Shown: positions 8,681 to 18,037 of the stretch, piece by piece
Position numbering within the stretch: position 1 is the first letter of the stretch
Layout: the number at the start of each line of letters is the position of its first letter
DNA from: Paraburkholderia metrosideri
GTDB taxonomy: Bacteria; Pseudomonadota; Gammaproteobacteria; Burkholderiales; Burkholderiaceae
Assembly (NCBI RefSeq): GCF_904848625.1
Contig: NZ_CAJHCP010000006.1
Span: 372,001-436,000, forward strand
Direction: 5' to 3'
DNA length: 64,000 bases
Notes under the pieces: model-generated
Seen by the model: the letters and a program-made list of their open reading frames with translations, nothing else
Told to the model about the DNA's origin: nothing
Databases searched by the model: none
Position numbers and translations under genes: made by a program

Positions 8681-11600
8681 TCACCGCTGCATCGACTCCC
8701 AAACCTTATACAAACGCTTCACCGAAACCGGCATCGGCGTTCGCAACTCCTGAGCAAACAGTGACACCCGCAACTCCTCCAGCAGCCAGCGAAACTCCGA
8801 CAAACGCGGATCCAGCACCCCTCCGCGTTGCGCGACCGCTCGCTGATAGTTTTGCAGCAACGGATGAAACTCGGCGAACTGTCGGGCATCGCGTGCGGAG
8901 TCAGCCTTCAGTTTGTCGACCCGCAACGCAATCCCCTTCAGGTAACGCGGAAAATGCGCCAACTGAGCGTATGGCGTATCGACGACAAAACGCTTGCCGA
9001 TCAAGCCGTCAAGCTGACTCTGCATGTCGGCATGGGCCGCCGTGAACGACTTCGCCTGCACCAGCTTTTTCGTCACGCTCGCGTATTCAGTGAGTATCTG
9101 CCCCACCAGACGAGCAATTTCCTGCGCCAGCAACGTCAAACGGCTGCGCCCTTCGTCCCGTCTCGTGTGGAAGCCGACGTCATCGGCAGGCAGTGGATCC
9201 TGGAGACAGGCACGATCGAGCGCGGTGTCGATCAACTGATCGCGCAACTCCTCCTGGGTACCGCGCGGCATGAACTGCATCGCCATTTCGCGCAGACCTG
9301 GCAGATTCTTTTCCGGATACTTGATCGGTTCCTTCAACTGCAGCGCGAACAGCCGACGCAATCCCGCGCGATGAATCCGCGCGGCTTCATCGGGCGAATC
9401 GAACACTTCGACATCGCAATGCGTGCCGCGATCCACCAGTGCCGGATAGCCGAACAAGGTCTGGCCGCCACGGCGAATTTCCAGCAACTCGGGGAGCTTG
9501 CCGAAATTCCATGTCGTCAGTTTTTCGTACAGCGCCGTGCCCGCCGCGCCCTCTGCCGACGTGGTTTGCGGACCGGACACAGCCGCGCCTTTGCCACGCT
9601 GTGCAGCACCGGCGCTTGCCGCACCGCCCGTCTGTGCAGGCGTCGCAACACCTCCGCCACCGCCCGCATCCGCCAATGCCGCACCCGCCGCACCCGCCGC
9701 AATCTTCTGAAAATGCTGCTGCGCCTGGCCGCCCAGTTCGGCGCGCAGTTGCGACATATTGCGGCCCATCGCGAGCTGTCGTCCGTGCTCGTCGATGACC
9801 TTGAAATTCATGAACAGATGAGCCGGCAATGTTTCGAGCTTGAAGTCCGACTGCTTCATCGCGATCTGGGTCTGTTCGCGAATATCCGCGATCAACGACT
9901 CGAGCAAACCGCCCGCGCCAAAACGCGCACCGCTCTGCCGCTCGGCAAACCCCGCCGCGAATTCGGGCAGCGGCACGCAATGGCGCCGCAACTTTTGCGG
10001 CAACGACTTCATCAGCAGTTGCGCCTTTTCCTTCACCATGCCGGGCACGAGCCACTCGCAGCGGCGCGCGTCGACCTGATTCAGCGCATACAGCGGCACG
10101 GCGAGCGTGACGCCATCACGCGGCGAACCCGGCTCGAAGTGATACGTGAGCGCCATCTCGACGCCCGCCATCGTCATCCGTTTCGGGAACAGATCCGTCG
10201 TCACGCCAGCGGCTTCGTGGCGCATCAGATCGTCGCGCGACAGGTACAGCAAGCGCAGCTTGTCCTCGGGCTGAGCGCTCCTTTTCACCTCGTCGCGATA
10301 CCAGCGCTCGAACGACGCGCCGGTGTAGATGCCGTCCGGCAGCGCCTGATCGTAGAACGCAAAGATCAGCTCGTCGTCGACCAGCACGTCCTGGCGACGC
10401 GACTTGTGTTCCAGTTGCTCGATATCGGCGAGCAGCTTGCGGTTGTGCGCGAAGAACGCGAGCTTCGTATCGAACTCGCCTTCGACCAGCGCGCCGCGAA
10501 TGAACAACTCCCGCGCGCGCGCCGGGTCCTGCTTGCCGAAGCTCACGCGCCGACGGTGATAAATCGGCAGGCCGTACAGCATCGCGCGCTCGAACGCGGA
10601 CACCTGCGCCGCGCGCTTCTCCCAATGCGGCCCGGACAGCGACTTCTTCAGCAGATGCTCGCCGATCTTCTCGATCCACTCCGGCTCGATCTTCGCGATG
10701 CAACGTGCGTACAGCCGGCTCGTCTCGACCAGTTCGGCGGCCATCGCCCACTTGCCCGCCTTTTTCACCAGCGCCGAGCCCGGCCACAAATAGAACTTGA
10801 TGCCGCGTGCGCCGAGGTAATACGGCTCGTCGTCGGCTTTGAGGCCGATGTTGCCGAGCAGGCCGGTCAACAGCGCCAGATGGATCTGCTCGAAGGTGGC
10901 CTCCGCTTCGTTCACGCGCCAGCCGTGCTCGCGCACCACCGTCAGCAACTGCGAGTGCACATCGCGCCATTCGCGCAAACGCAATTGCGACAGAAAGTTC
11001 TTGCGACATTCCTCATGCAACTGCTTGTTCGACTTCTTGTGCGCGATCGCTTCTTCGAACCAGTTCCAGATTTTCAGCCACTGCAGGAATTCCGAGCGCT
11101 CGTCGGCGAACCGCTTATGCGCCTGGTCCGCCTGCTCCTGCGCCTCGATCGGCCGGTCGCGTGGATCCTGCACCGACAACGCGCTCGCGATGATCAGCAC
11201 TTCCTTCAGCGCCTGCTGATCGCGCGCGGCCAGAATCATCCGGCCGACCCGCGGATCGAGCGGCAAGCGCGCGAGTTCGCGGCCGAGTGGCGTGAGCTGG
11301 TTGTCGTCGTCGACGGCGCCGAGTTCGTTGAGCAGTTGATAACCGTCGGCGATGGCGCGGCCCGGCGGCGGCTCGATGAACGGGAAAGTTTCGATCGCCG
11401 TCAGATGCAGCGACTTCATCCGCAGAATCACCGATGCGAGCGACGAGCGCAGAATTTCCGGATCGGTAAAGCGCACGCGTCCCTGGAAATCGCTTTCCTC
11501 GTACAGGCGAATACACACGCCATCGGCGACACGGCCGCAACGCCCCGCGCGCTGATTCGCGGCAGCCTGCGAGATCGACTCGACCTGCAGCTGCTCGACC

Positions 11601-13771
11601 TTGTTGCGGTACGAATAGCGTTTCACGCGCGCCAGGCCCGTGTCGACCACGTAGCGAATCCCCGGCACCGTCAGCGAGGTTTCGGCAACGTTGGTCGCGA
11701 GCACGATACGGCGTGCGTTCGACGTGCGGAACACACGCTCCTGTTCGGCCGCGGATAAACGCGCGAACAGCGGCAGGATTTCCGTGTGCGGAGGATGGTG
11801 TTTGCGCAGTGCCTCGGCGGCATCGCGAATCTCGCGCTCGCCGGGCAGGAACACCAGCACGTCGCCGGGGCCTTCGCGACAGAGTTCGTCGACCGCATCG
11901 ACGATTGCGTCCATCAGATCGCGATCGGTTTCGCGCTGACTCTTCGGGCGTTCACGCGACGACGCCGTGCTCGACGTGCCCTGCGCCGCCTTGACCGCCG
12001 GACTGTCTTCGACGACCGGCCGGTAGCGCACCTCGACCGGATACAGACGGCCACTGACTTCGATCACCGGCGCGGGCTTGTCTTCACGGCCGAAATGCTG
12101 CGCGAAACGGTTGGCATCAATGGTCGCCGAGGTCACGATCAGCTTCAGATCGGGGCGCTTGACGAGAATTTCCTTCAGATAGCCAAGCAGAAAATCGATG
12201 TTCAGGCTGCGCTCGTGCGCCTCGTCGATGATCAGCGTGTCGTAGGCCTTCAGCAGCGGATCGGTCTGCGTTTCGGCAAGCAGGATACCGTCGGTCATCA
12301 GCTTGACCGATGCGCCCGGCGACAGGTTGTCGGTGAAACGCACCTTGTAGCCGACCACTTCGCCGAACGGCGTGCCGAGTTCTTCGGCGATACGGCGTCC
12401 GGTCGCCGATGCAGCGATCCGGCGCGGTTGGGTGTGGCCGATCAGACCCGAGCCGCCGGCGCCGAGGCCACGCCCGAGCGCAAGGCAGATTTTCGGCAAC
12501 TGGGTGGTCTTGCCGGAGCCGGTTTCGCCCGACACGATCACGACCTGGTTTTCGGCGATCGCTTTGGCGATCTCGTCGCGACGGCCGGAGACCGGCAGCG
12601 CTTCGGGGAAGGTGATTGGCGGAATCGGATTGGGTTCGACGACGCGCTGCGCGCGCGGCGGCCGCTGGTCGCGCGGCGGGCGTGGCTCGCGCGAGCCATC
12701 CGGTGCGCCCGCTGGTCGCGAATCACGCTGACCGGCGTTGCGCTCAGCGCCGCTCGCTTCAAGCGGCGCCCGGCCGGATTTCTGCGGCGCGGGCATCACG
12801 CCCGGCGTGTCGCGACGCGACTCAGCGTCGCCCGCTGACGCACGGGCTGGTTGATTCGCACGAGCGTTGTCACGTGACGGCTGATTCGAACCCGATCCTT
12901 GCGCGGACTGCGCGTGCCGCTCGCCGTCGCGTGATGGACGGTTCGGCACTGACGCCCGTACAGGGCGAACGTTTTCCGCACCGCCTCGCTGCGGCTGATT
13001 CGAATCCGATCCCTGCGCGGACTGCGCGTGCCGCTCGCCGTCGCGTGATGGACGGTTCGGCACTGACGCCCGTACAGGGCGAACGTTTTCCGCACCGCCT
13101 CGCTGCGACTGATTCGAATCCGATCCCTGCGCGGACTGCGCGTGCCGCTCGCCGTCGCGTGATGGACGGTCGGGCGCTGCCCCCCGTACAGCGCGAACGT
13201 TTTCCTCGCCGCCTTGCTGCGGCTGATTCGAATCCGATCCCTGCGCGGACTGCCTGCGTCGCTCGCCATCTCGCTGCGGCGGGTTCGCTCCTGGTGCCTG
13301 TCCGCCCTGTGCGCGTCGCCCACCGGCCGGTTGCTGCTGCCCCTGACCACTGACATGCGCGGCCGGGCCGCCTGCCTCGCCGCCTCGCTGACGCTGCTCG
13401 CCGTGCTGTGCATTCTGCTTGTGGCCCCGCTCATCGCGTGAACGGCGGCCGCCCTCGTTATGCGCAGACGGCGACCGCGAGTCACCGCCGCCCAGATTCG
13501 CGGTCGCGCCAGCGCTAGCGCTAGCGTTTGCACCTGCACCTGCACCTGCACCTGCACCTGCACCTGCATCATGCGGCGCCTGACGCGGATTATCCGGTTG
13601 CTCCGACGCCCGCGCGCCCTCGACCGCACGGCGCGCGTCGCGCGCCGGGTCCGGCGGGTTGCTTTGAGCGTCCTGCGCAGGGCGGCGATGAGCGTCGCCG
13701 GAGTTCTTGGGATCGGCGGCCGAAGCCGGATTCTCGTTCGCCGCAGCGGGACTTTTGGGTACATTCGACAT
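8681..13771 (-). CDS. hrpA: ATP-dependent RNA helicase HrpA with long repetitive N-terminus
   Basis: 1,696 residues, against about 1,300 for E. coli HrpA. The first 380 or so residues are a disordered Gln/Arg/Asn/Ser-rich tail that holds a GA run and three near-identical 38-residue repeats. The DEAH helicase core follows: GETGSGKTT (Walker A, about residue 413), DEAH (about 516), the SAT motif, and the QRAGRCGR motif VI. Next come the HA2/OB region and the HrpA-specific C-terminal domain. DEAH proteins unwind or remodel RNA and ribonucleoprotein, and HrpA acts on stalled ribosomes in E. coli. The start lies only 23 bp from the divergent argA start with no clear ribosome site. Confidence 0.93.
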   Translation of the reverse strand: MSNVPKSPAAANENPASAADPKNSGDAHRRPAQDAQSNPPDPARDARRAVEGARASEQPDNPRQAPHDAGAGAGAGAGAGANASASAGATANLGGGDSRSPSAHNEGGRRSRDERGHKQNAQHGEQRQRGGEAGGPAAHVSGQGQQQPAGGRRAQGGQAPGANPPQRDGERRRQSAQGSDSNQPQQGGEENVRAVRGAAPDRPSRDGERHAQSAQGSDSNQSQRGGAENVRPVRASVPNRPSRDGERHAQSAQGSDSNQPQRGGAENVRPVRASVPNRPSRDGERHAQSAQGSGSNQPSRDNARANQPARASAGDAESRRDTPGVMPAPQKSGRAPLEASGAERNAGQRDSRPAGAPDGSREPRPPRDQRPPRAQRVVEPNPIPPITFPEALPVSGRRDEIAKAIAENQVVIVSGETGSGKTTQLPKICLALGRGLGAGGSGLIGHTQPRRIAASATGRRIAEELGTPFGEVVGYKVRFTDNLSPGASVKLMTDGILLAETQTDPLLKAYDTLIIDEAHERSLNIDFLLGYLKEILVKRPDLKLIVTSATIDANRFAQHFGREDKPAPVIEVSGRLYPVEVRYRPVVEDSPAVKAAQGTSSTASSRERPKSQRETDRDLMDAIVDAVDELCREGPGDVLVFLPGEREIRDAAEALRKHHPPHTEILPLFARLSAAEQERVFRTSNARRIVLATNVAETSLTVPGIRYVVDTGLARVKRYSYRNKVEQLQVESISQAAANQRAGRCGRVADGVCIRLYEESDFQGRVRFTDPEILRSSLASVILRMKSLHLTAIETFPFIEPPPGRAIADGYQLLNELGAVDDDNQLTPLGRELARLPLDPRVGRMILAARDQQALKEVLIIASALSVQDPRDRPIEAQEQADQAHKRFADERSEFLQWLKIWNWFEEAIAHKKSNKQLHEECRKNFLSQLRLREWRDVHSQLLTVVREHGWRVNEAEATFEQIHLALLTGLLGNIGLKADDEPYYLGARGIKFYLWPGSALVKKAGKWAMAAELVETSRLYARCIAKIEPEWIEKIGEHLLKKSLSGPHWEKRAAQVSAFERAMLYGLPIYHRRRVSFGKQDPARARELFIRGALVEGEFDTKLAFFAHNRKLLADIEQLEHKSRRQDVLVDDELIFAFYDQALPDGIYTGASFERWYRDEVKRSAQPEDKLRLLYLSRDDLMRHEAAGVTTDLFPKRMTMAGVEMALTYHFEPGSPRDGVTLAVPLYALNQVDARRCEWLVPGMVKEKAQLLMKSLPQKLRRHCVPLPEFAAGFAERQSGARFGAGGLLESLIADIREQTQIAMKQSDFKLETLPAHLFMNFKVIDEHGRQLAMGRNMSQLRAELGGQAQQHFQKIAAGAAGAALADAGGGGGVATPAQTGGAASAGAAQRGKGAAVSGPQTTSAEGAAGTALYEKLTTWNFGKLPELLEIRRGGQTLFGYPALVDRGTHCDVEVFDSPDEAARIHRAGLRRLFALQLKEPIKYPEKNLPGLREMAMQFMPRGTQEELRDQLIDTALDRACLQDPLPADDVGFHTRRDEGRSRLTLLAQEIARLVGQILTEYASVTKKLVQAKSFTAAHADMQSQLDGLIGKRFVVDTPYAQLAHFPRYLKGIALRVDKLKADSARDARQFAEFHPLLQNYQRAVAQRGGVLDPRLSEFRWLLEELRVSLFAQELRTPMPVSVKRLYKVWESMQR
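12880..13256 (-). repeat. 114-bp coding minisatellite in hrpA
   Basis: Three full 114-bp units (12901-13014, 13015-13128, 13129-13242) plus partial copies on both sides. Each encodes 38 residues beginning SDSNQPQRGG and ending DGERHAQSAQG on the minus strand. The units differ by only a few bases, which points to recent duplication or homogenisation. The length is a multiple of three, so copy change keeps the frame. Confidence 0.9.
13529..13570 (-). repeat. hexanucleotide repeat (TGCACC)n in hrpA
   Basis: Six perfect TGCACC units and one degenerate copy. On the minus strand they encode an alternating Gly-Ala run about 70-80 residues into HrpA. Each slip would add or remove two residues without a frameshift. 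Confidence 0.9.
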
Positions 13772-13794
13772 GGGTGCGCATTATAATCCCCGGC
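13772..13794. promoter_or_regulatory. palindromic -10 element shared by hrpA and argA
   Basis: The whole space between the two divergent start codons is 23 bp and contains the perfect palindrome ATTATAAT (13780-13787). It reads as the consensus -10 TATAAT on both strands: 13782-13787 for argA and 13785-13780 for hrpA. The argA ATG begins 8 nt after its -10, and the hrpA ATG 9 nt after its own. Transcription from these boxes would therefore start at or beside the start codons, giving leaderless mRNAs. The -35 matches are weak on both sides, and neither gene has a Shine-Dalgarno site. Confidence 0.6.
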
Positions 13795-15183
13795 ATGAAT
13801 TCCCAAACCGACCTCGTCCCCGCGCCCGCGAGCGTTCCGGCCCCCGCCGGAACACCGGAAGATCTCGCCCAGCATGCGCAATTCGTCGACTGGATGCGCT
13901 CAGTCGCCCCTTACATCCATGCGTTCCGCAACAAGACCTTCGTGGTCGGTTTCGGCGGCGAAGTGGTGCATCAGGGGCTCCTGAATGCGCTCGTGTCCGA
14001 TATCGCGCTGCTGCAGGCCATGGGCATCCAGATCGTGCTGGTACACGGCTCGCGACCGCAGGTCGAAGAGCAGATGAGCCTGCACGGCGTGGAGTCCGAG
14101 TTCTCGCACGGCATGCGAATTACCGACGCACGCGCGCTCGAATCCGCGAAAGAAGCGGCTGGCGAAGTGCGTCTGGATATCGAGGCGGCGATCAGCCAGG
14201 GCTTGCCGAACACGCCGATGGCGCACGCGCATATCAGCGTCGTGTCGGGCAATTTTGTGACAGCGCGTCCGGTCGGCATTCTGGACGGCGTCGACTTCGC
14301 GCACACCGGCGTGGTTCGCAAGATCGACGCGGATTCGATCCGCCATTCGCTCGCGAGCCGCAAGCTGGTGCTGTTGTCGCCGCTCGGCTTCTCGCCTACC
14401 GGCGAAGCATTCAATCTGGCGATGGAAGACGTAGCGTCGGCTGCGGCCATCGCGCTGCGTGCCGACAAGATCGTGTTCCTGACCGAAACGCCGGGCCTGA
14501 TGGAAGTCGGCGAAGAAGGCCCTGAACTGGTCCGCGAACTCTCGCTCGACGACGCGTACAAGCTGCACGAAAGCGGCGAGGTCACCGGCGACGCGGGCTT
14601 CTACCTGAAGCATTCGATTCGCGCGTGCCGTGGCGGTGTCGCGCGGGCGCACATCATTCCGTATGCGCTCGACGGCAGCCTGCTGCTCGAACTATTCCTG
14701 CACGATGGCGTGGGCACCATGATCTCGTACGAGAACCTGGAAAGTCTGCGCGAAGCGACGCCGGACGACGTCGGCGGCATTCTCTCGCTGATCGAACCGC
14801 TCGAATCGGACGGCACGCTGGTGCGGCGCGGGCGTCACCAGATCGAGCGCGACATCGACCATTTCTCGGTGATCGAGCACGATGGCGTGCTGTTTGGCTG
14901 CGCGGCGCTGTATCCGTACACGCAGGAGCGCATCGGCGAAATGGCCTGCCTGACGGTCGCGCCCGAAGCGCAAGGCACCGGCGACGGCGAACGCCTGCTC
15001 AAGCGCATCGAGCAACGCGCGCGGGCACGCGGCCTGACGCGCATTTTTGTGCTCACCACGCGCACCGAACACTGGTTCCTCAAGCGCGGCTTCGTCAAGG
15101 TCACGGTCGACGACCTGCCTGAAGATCGCCGCCGACTCTATAACTGGCAGCGCAAGTCGCTCGTGCTGATGAAACAGCTCTGA
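13795..15183 (+). CDS. argA: amino-acid N-acetyltransferase (N-acetylglutamate synthase)
   Basis: 462 residues. It catalyses the first step of arginine synthesis, acetyl-CoA + glutamate to N-acetylglutamate. An amino-acid-kinase-like domain comes first ([11 protein letters not shown] at about residue 45, [14 protein letters not shown] at about 82). A C-terminal GNAT acetyltransferase domain follows (about 320-462, with [20 protein letters not shown]). This two-domain layout and length match classical ArgA, in which the kinase-like domain binds arginine for feedback control. The ATG is 8 nt after a perfect TATAAT with no ribosome site. yggX follows after 56 bp and may be co-transcribed. Confidence 0.95.
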   Translation: MNSQTDLVPAPASVPAPAGTPEDLAQHAQFVDWMRSVAPYIHAFRNKTFVVGFGGEVVHQGLLNALVSDIALLQAMGIQIVLVHGSRPQVEEQMSLHGVESEFSHGMRITDARALESAKEAAGEVRLDIEAAISQGLPNTPMAHAHISVVSGNFVTARPVGILDGVDFAHTGVVRKIDADSIRHSLASRKLVLLSPLGFSPTGEAFNLAMEDVASAAAIALRADKIVFLTETPGLMEVGEEGPELVRELSLDDAYKLHESGEVTGDAGFYLKHSIRACRGGVARAHIIPYALDGSLLLELFLHDGVGTMISYENLESLREATPDDVGGILSLIEPLESDGTLVRRGRHQIERDIDHFSVIEHDGVLFGCAALYPYTQERIGEMACLTVAPEAQGTGDGERLLKRIEQRARARGLTRIFVLTTRTEHWFLKRGFVKVTVDDLPEDRRRLYNWQRKSLVLMKQL

Positions 15184-15239
15184 GCGTCGCCCTATCAAGC
15201 GACTGCCCGCCCCAATACCGATTAAAGGAGAAGCACAGC

Positions 15240-15512
15240 ATGACTCGTATGGTTCAATGCGCAAAGCTCGGCAAGGAAGCCGAAGGCCTCGATTTCCCGC
15301 CGCTGCCGGGCGAACTCGGCAAGCGGATCTACGAAAGCATTTCGAAGGAAGCCTGGCAGGCATGGTTGAAGCAGCAGACCATGCTGATCAACGAAAACCG
15401 CCTGAACATGGCTGATCCGCGCGCGCGTCAGTACCTGATGAAGCAGACCGAAAAATTCTTCTTCGGTGAAGGCGCGGATACCGCGCAAGGGTATGTGCCG
15501 CCGTCGGCCTGA
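15240..15512 (+). CDS. yggX: Fe(2+)-trafficking protein YggX
   Basis: 90 residues, the usual family length. It begins [19 protein letters not shown] with the conserved Cys7, and [29 protein letters not shown] is also typical (two adjoining conserved parts). YggX protects Fe-S clusters and helps supply iron under oxidative stress. A good ribosome site (AAAGGAG) precedes the ATG. It lies 56 bp after argA and is followed by a strong terminator, so argA-yggX probably forms one unit. Confidence 0.97.
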   Translation: MTRMVQCAKLGKEAEGLDFPPLPGELGKRIYESISKEAWQAWLKQQTMLINENRLNMADPRARQYLMKQTEKFFFGEGADTAQGYVPPSA

Positions 15513-15550
15513 TCGAACGCGCTAGCAGCGTCCGAGGGTGTAGGAAGCAG

Positions 15551-15582
15551 AAAAATCCGCGCGTTGAGCGCGGATTTTTTTT
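15551..15582 (+). terminator. rho-independent terminator of argA-yggX
   Basis: AATCCGCGC and GCGCGGATT form a GC-rich stem around a GTTGA loop, followed by eight T on the plus strand. It lies 39 bp after yggX. The A-run on the other side would also allow function on the minus strand. Confidence 0.92.
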
Positions 15583-16386
15583 GGCCGCGTGGTTTTGCCT
15601 GTGCCGGCTTGTGTCCTCTTTTGCTTCCGCTCGCCTTTGCCTGCCTCTGCTTGCCGCTGCCGCCTTGTCCCCGCGTCACCTCGTGCCCGCCCGCGTCACC
15701 TCGCGTCGGTAACCACCAGCTCAACTCAGTTCCGCAAATTCCTAGCCGCAATCCCACGCTTTCCGCCCTCTCCGTTGCCGAAACGCTTGCCCGAAAATGA
15801 CCTAAACAGTCCATCCCAAGCCCGTTTTTAAGCCCCCTTTGCACACTGTCACAATCCGCCGGAATCCCCCACCCCGCAAGGGATTCAGCGCCCTCACCCA
15901 GCCCCATCGCAGCCCTTGGGTTTGCACGATCCTCCGTCATCGTGCTATCATGTGCCTCGTTCCAACAGCAATTCACCTTCATTCACGTTCTTTTCAATTT
16001 GGCGCGCAACACGTGTGCGAGCCGGAATCGAACAGTTTTTATACAAGAAGGCTCGTCGGTCGTTTCTCCGTTTCATGTCACTGCGTGGCACTGCATGAGC
16101 GGCGGATAAAGCAACCGGCCTTTTTCGTTTCAAGCCTTCCAGCGGCGCATGGGCCATGCTTCCAGCCACCCCAGCGTCCTCATGCATCTGCCCCCCTTCC
16201 ACGGCCACGCAGGTGCAACAGCAAGCACAATCTAGACGAGTGTTTTTTCGCGAAATGTCTCGCGAGGCACGGGCGTTCTGCTTCTCTTTGCGCGTCCATC
16301 CCCACTTCATTGCCGGAGCCGGCAATGCAGCTGCTATTGCCTTGCTCTCGAAATTGCACTTCCCCAGCACCCGTGGCGGAACGTTC
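15583..16386. other. 800-bp spacer upstream of proP
   Basis: No convincing gene. 15595-15740 is a pyrimidine-rich low-complexity stretch on the plus strand. From about 15940 onward base composition becomes more balanced, which suggests a promoter or long leader for the osmoprotectant transporter. Open frames here read through arginine/proline-rich nonsense and lack ribosome sites. Confidence 0.4.
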
Positions 16387-17898
16387 ATGCGCAACATGAG
16401 TTTCGTCGCAGTCATTGGAGTTTTCACCTTGACCGCTTCCAGCAACGGCTTCTGGCGACACCACAAAGAAGAACAACGCCTCTCCCTCGACGACATCACC
16501 GTGGTCGACAAATCCCTCCTCAAGCGAGCCGTCGGCGCGATGGCGCTCGGCAACGCAATGGAATGGTTCGATTTCGGCGTGTACAGCTACATCGCTGTCA
16601 CGCTTGGCAAAGTGTTCTTCCCGTCGGCGAGTCCGGCTGCGCAGTTGATCGCCACGTTCGGCACATTCGCCGCGGCGTTCCTCGTGCGCCCGGTCGGCGG
16701 CATGGTGTTTGGGCCGCTGGGCGATCGAATCGGACGTCAGCGCGTGCTGGCGATGACCATGATCATGATGGCGCTCGGCACGTTCGCGATCGGCCTGATT
16801 CCGAGCTACGGGTCGATCGGCATTTTCGCTCCGGTGTTGCTGCTGGTCGCGCGTCTGGTGCAAGGCTTCTCGACCGGTGGTGAATACGGCGGCGCCGCGA
16901 CCTTCATCGCCGAATTCTCGACAGATAAGCGCCGTGGTTTCATGGGCAGCTTCCTCGAGTTCGGCACGCTGATTGGCTATGTGCTCGGTGCCGGCACGGT
17001 GGCGGTGCTGACCGCAACGCTGTCGCACGACGCGCTGCTCACGTGGGGCTGGCGTGTGCCGTTCCTGATCGCGGGTCCGCTGGGTCTGGTGGGTCTGTAT
17101 ATCCGGATGAAGCTCGAAGAAACGCCCGCGTTCAAGAAGCAGGCCGAAGAGCGTGAAGCCGAAGACAAGGCAGTGCCGAAGCAGTCGTTCCGCGAGTTGC
17201 TGATGCAACAGTGGAAGCCGTTGCTGCTGTGCGTGGGCCTCGTGCTGATCTTCAACGTGACCGATTACATGGCGCTGTCGTATCTGCCGAGCTATCTGTC
17301 GGCCACGCTGCACTTCAACGAAACGCACGGTCTGTTCCTCGTGCTGCTCGTGATGGTGCTGATGATGCCGATGACGCTCGCCGCCGGCCGTCTGTCGGAC
17401 ACGATCGGCCGCAAGCCGGTGATGCTGTTCGGTTGCGTGGGTCTGTTCGCGCTGTCGATTCCCGCGCTGCTGCTGATCCGCATGGGCACGGTGTTGCCGG
17501 TGTTCAGCGGCCTGATGATTCTCTGCATGCTGCTGTCGTGCTTTACCGGTGTGATGCCGTCGGCACTGCCGGCCTTGTTCCCGACGAAGATCCGTTATGG
17601 CGCGCTCGCTATCGGCTTCAATATTTCGGTGTCGCTGTTCGGCGGTACGACGCCGCTGGTGACCGCGTGGCTGGTCAACAGCACCGGCAATCTGATGATG
17701 CCCGCGTACTATCTGATGGGCGCATCGCTGATCGGCATCGTGTCGGTGCTCGCGCTGCGTGAAACGGCCCGCAAGCCGCTGCTCGGCTCGGGTCCGTGTG
17801 TGGCCACGCGTGCCGAGGCGCATGCGGTGCTGCGCGGCGAGCGTGAAGCCGCGGAGATGGATGAGGGTTATGCGGCCGCGGCTACCGCGCGTGCGTAA
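16387..17898 (+). CDS. proP: ProP-type proline/betaine:H+ symporter (MFS)
   Basis: 503 residues from the ATG at 16387, with GGCGGA six bases upstream. MFS metabolite:H+ symporter with 12 membrane segments. LGNAMEWFDFGVY (about residue 57), GDRIGRQRVLA after helix 2, EFSTDKRRGFMGS and CFTGVMPSALPALFPTKIRYG all closely match E. coli ProP, the osmosensing importer of proline, glycine betaine and ectoine. The C-terminus lacks the long antiparallel coiled coil of E. coli ProP and ends in a short acidic/alanine tail, so osmotic tuning may differ. Some in-frame sequence lies upstream, so the start is not certain. It stands alone, with a terminator behind it. Confidence 0.85.
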   Translation: MRNMSFVAVIGVFTLTASSNGFWRHHKEEQRLSLDDITVVDKSLLKRAVGAMALGNAMEWFDFGVYSYIAVTLGKVFFPSASPAAQLIATFGTFAAAFLVRPVGGMVFGPLGDRIGRQRVLAMTMIMMALGTFAIGLIPSYGSIGIFAPVLLLVARLVQGFSTGGEYGGAATFIAEFSTDKRRGFMGSFLEFGTLIGYVLGAGTVAVLTATLSHDALLTWGWRVPFLIAGPLGLVGLYIRMKLEETPAFKKQAEEREAEDKAVPKQSFRELLMQQWKPLLLCVGLVLIFNVTDYMALSYLPSYLSATLHFNETHGLFLVLLVMVLMMPMTLAAGRLSDTIGRKPVMLFGCVGLFALSIPALLLIRMGTVLPVFSGLMILCMLLSCFTGVMPSALPALFPTKIRYGALAIGFNISVSLFGGTTPLVTAWLVNSTGNLMMPAYYLMGASLIGIVSVLALRETARKPLLGSGPCVATRAEAHAVLRGEREAAEMDEGYAAAATARA

Positions 17899-17990
17899 TG
17901 GCGCGGTTGAGTCGCGCGGTGGAAAGCCCCGCGACTCGTTGTAATGGATGTGCTGCGGCGCTTCGGCGCCCGGCTTGAATCAGCACCCCA

Positions 17991-18030
17991 AAAAAACGGG
18001 CCGGCAAATTATTTTGCCGGCCCGTTTTGC
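17991..18030. terminator. bidirectional terminator between proP and the YfcE-like gene
   Basis: AAAACGGGCCGGCAAA and its complement form a 16-bp perfect stem with a TTAT loop. The arms carry A-rich and T-rich ends, so it can serve the convergent genes on both sides. Confidence 0.9.
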
Positions 18031-18037
18031 TTTCTAG

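Noticed and set aside
8828..11758. 976-codon open frame antisense to hrpA
   Set aside because: It mirrors the hrpA coding frame; the product is rich in Arg, His and Gln with no domain pattern, as expected from the complement of a high-GC gene.
13528..13794. upstream extension of argA starting with a His-Leu run
   Set aside because: The extra residues come from the hexanucleotide repeat inside hrpA; ArgA homology begins at the ATG at 13795.
12616..13881. open frames on both strands through the hrpA minisatellite
   Set aside because: The repeat lacks stops in several frames because its length is a multiple of three; only the HrpA frame joins a real domain.
15428..15982. 184-codon minus-strand frame over yggX and its terminator
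   Set aside because: It crosses a strong terminator hairpin and mirrors yggX; the composition is not protein-like.
16180..17823. 547-codon open frame antisense to proP
   Set aside because: Arg/Gln/His-rich complement of a conserved MFS gene.
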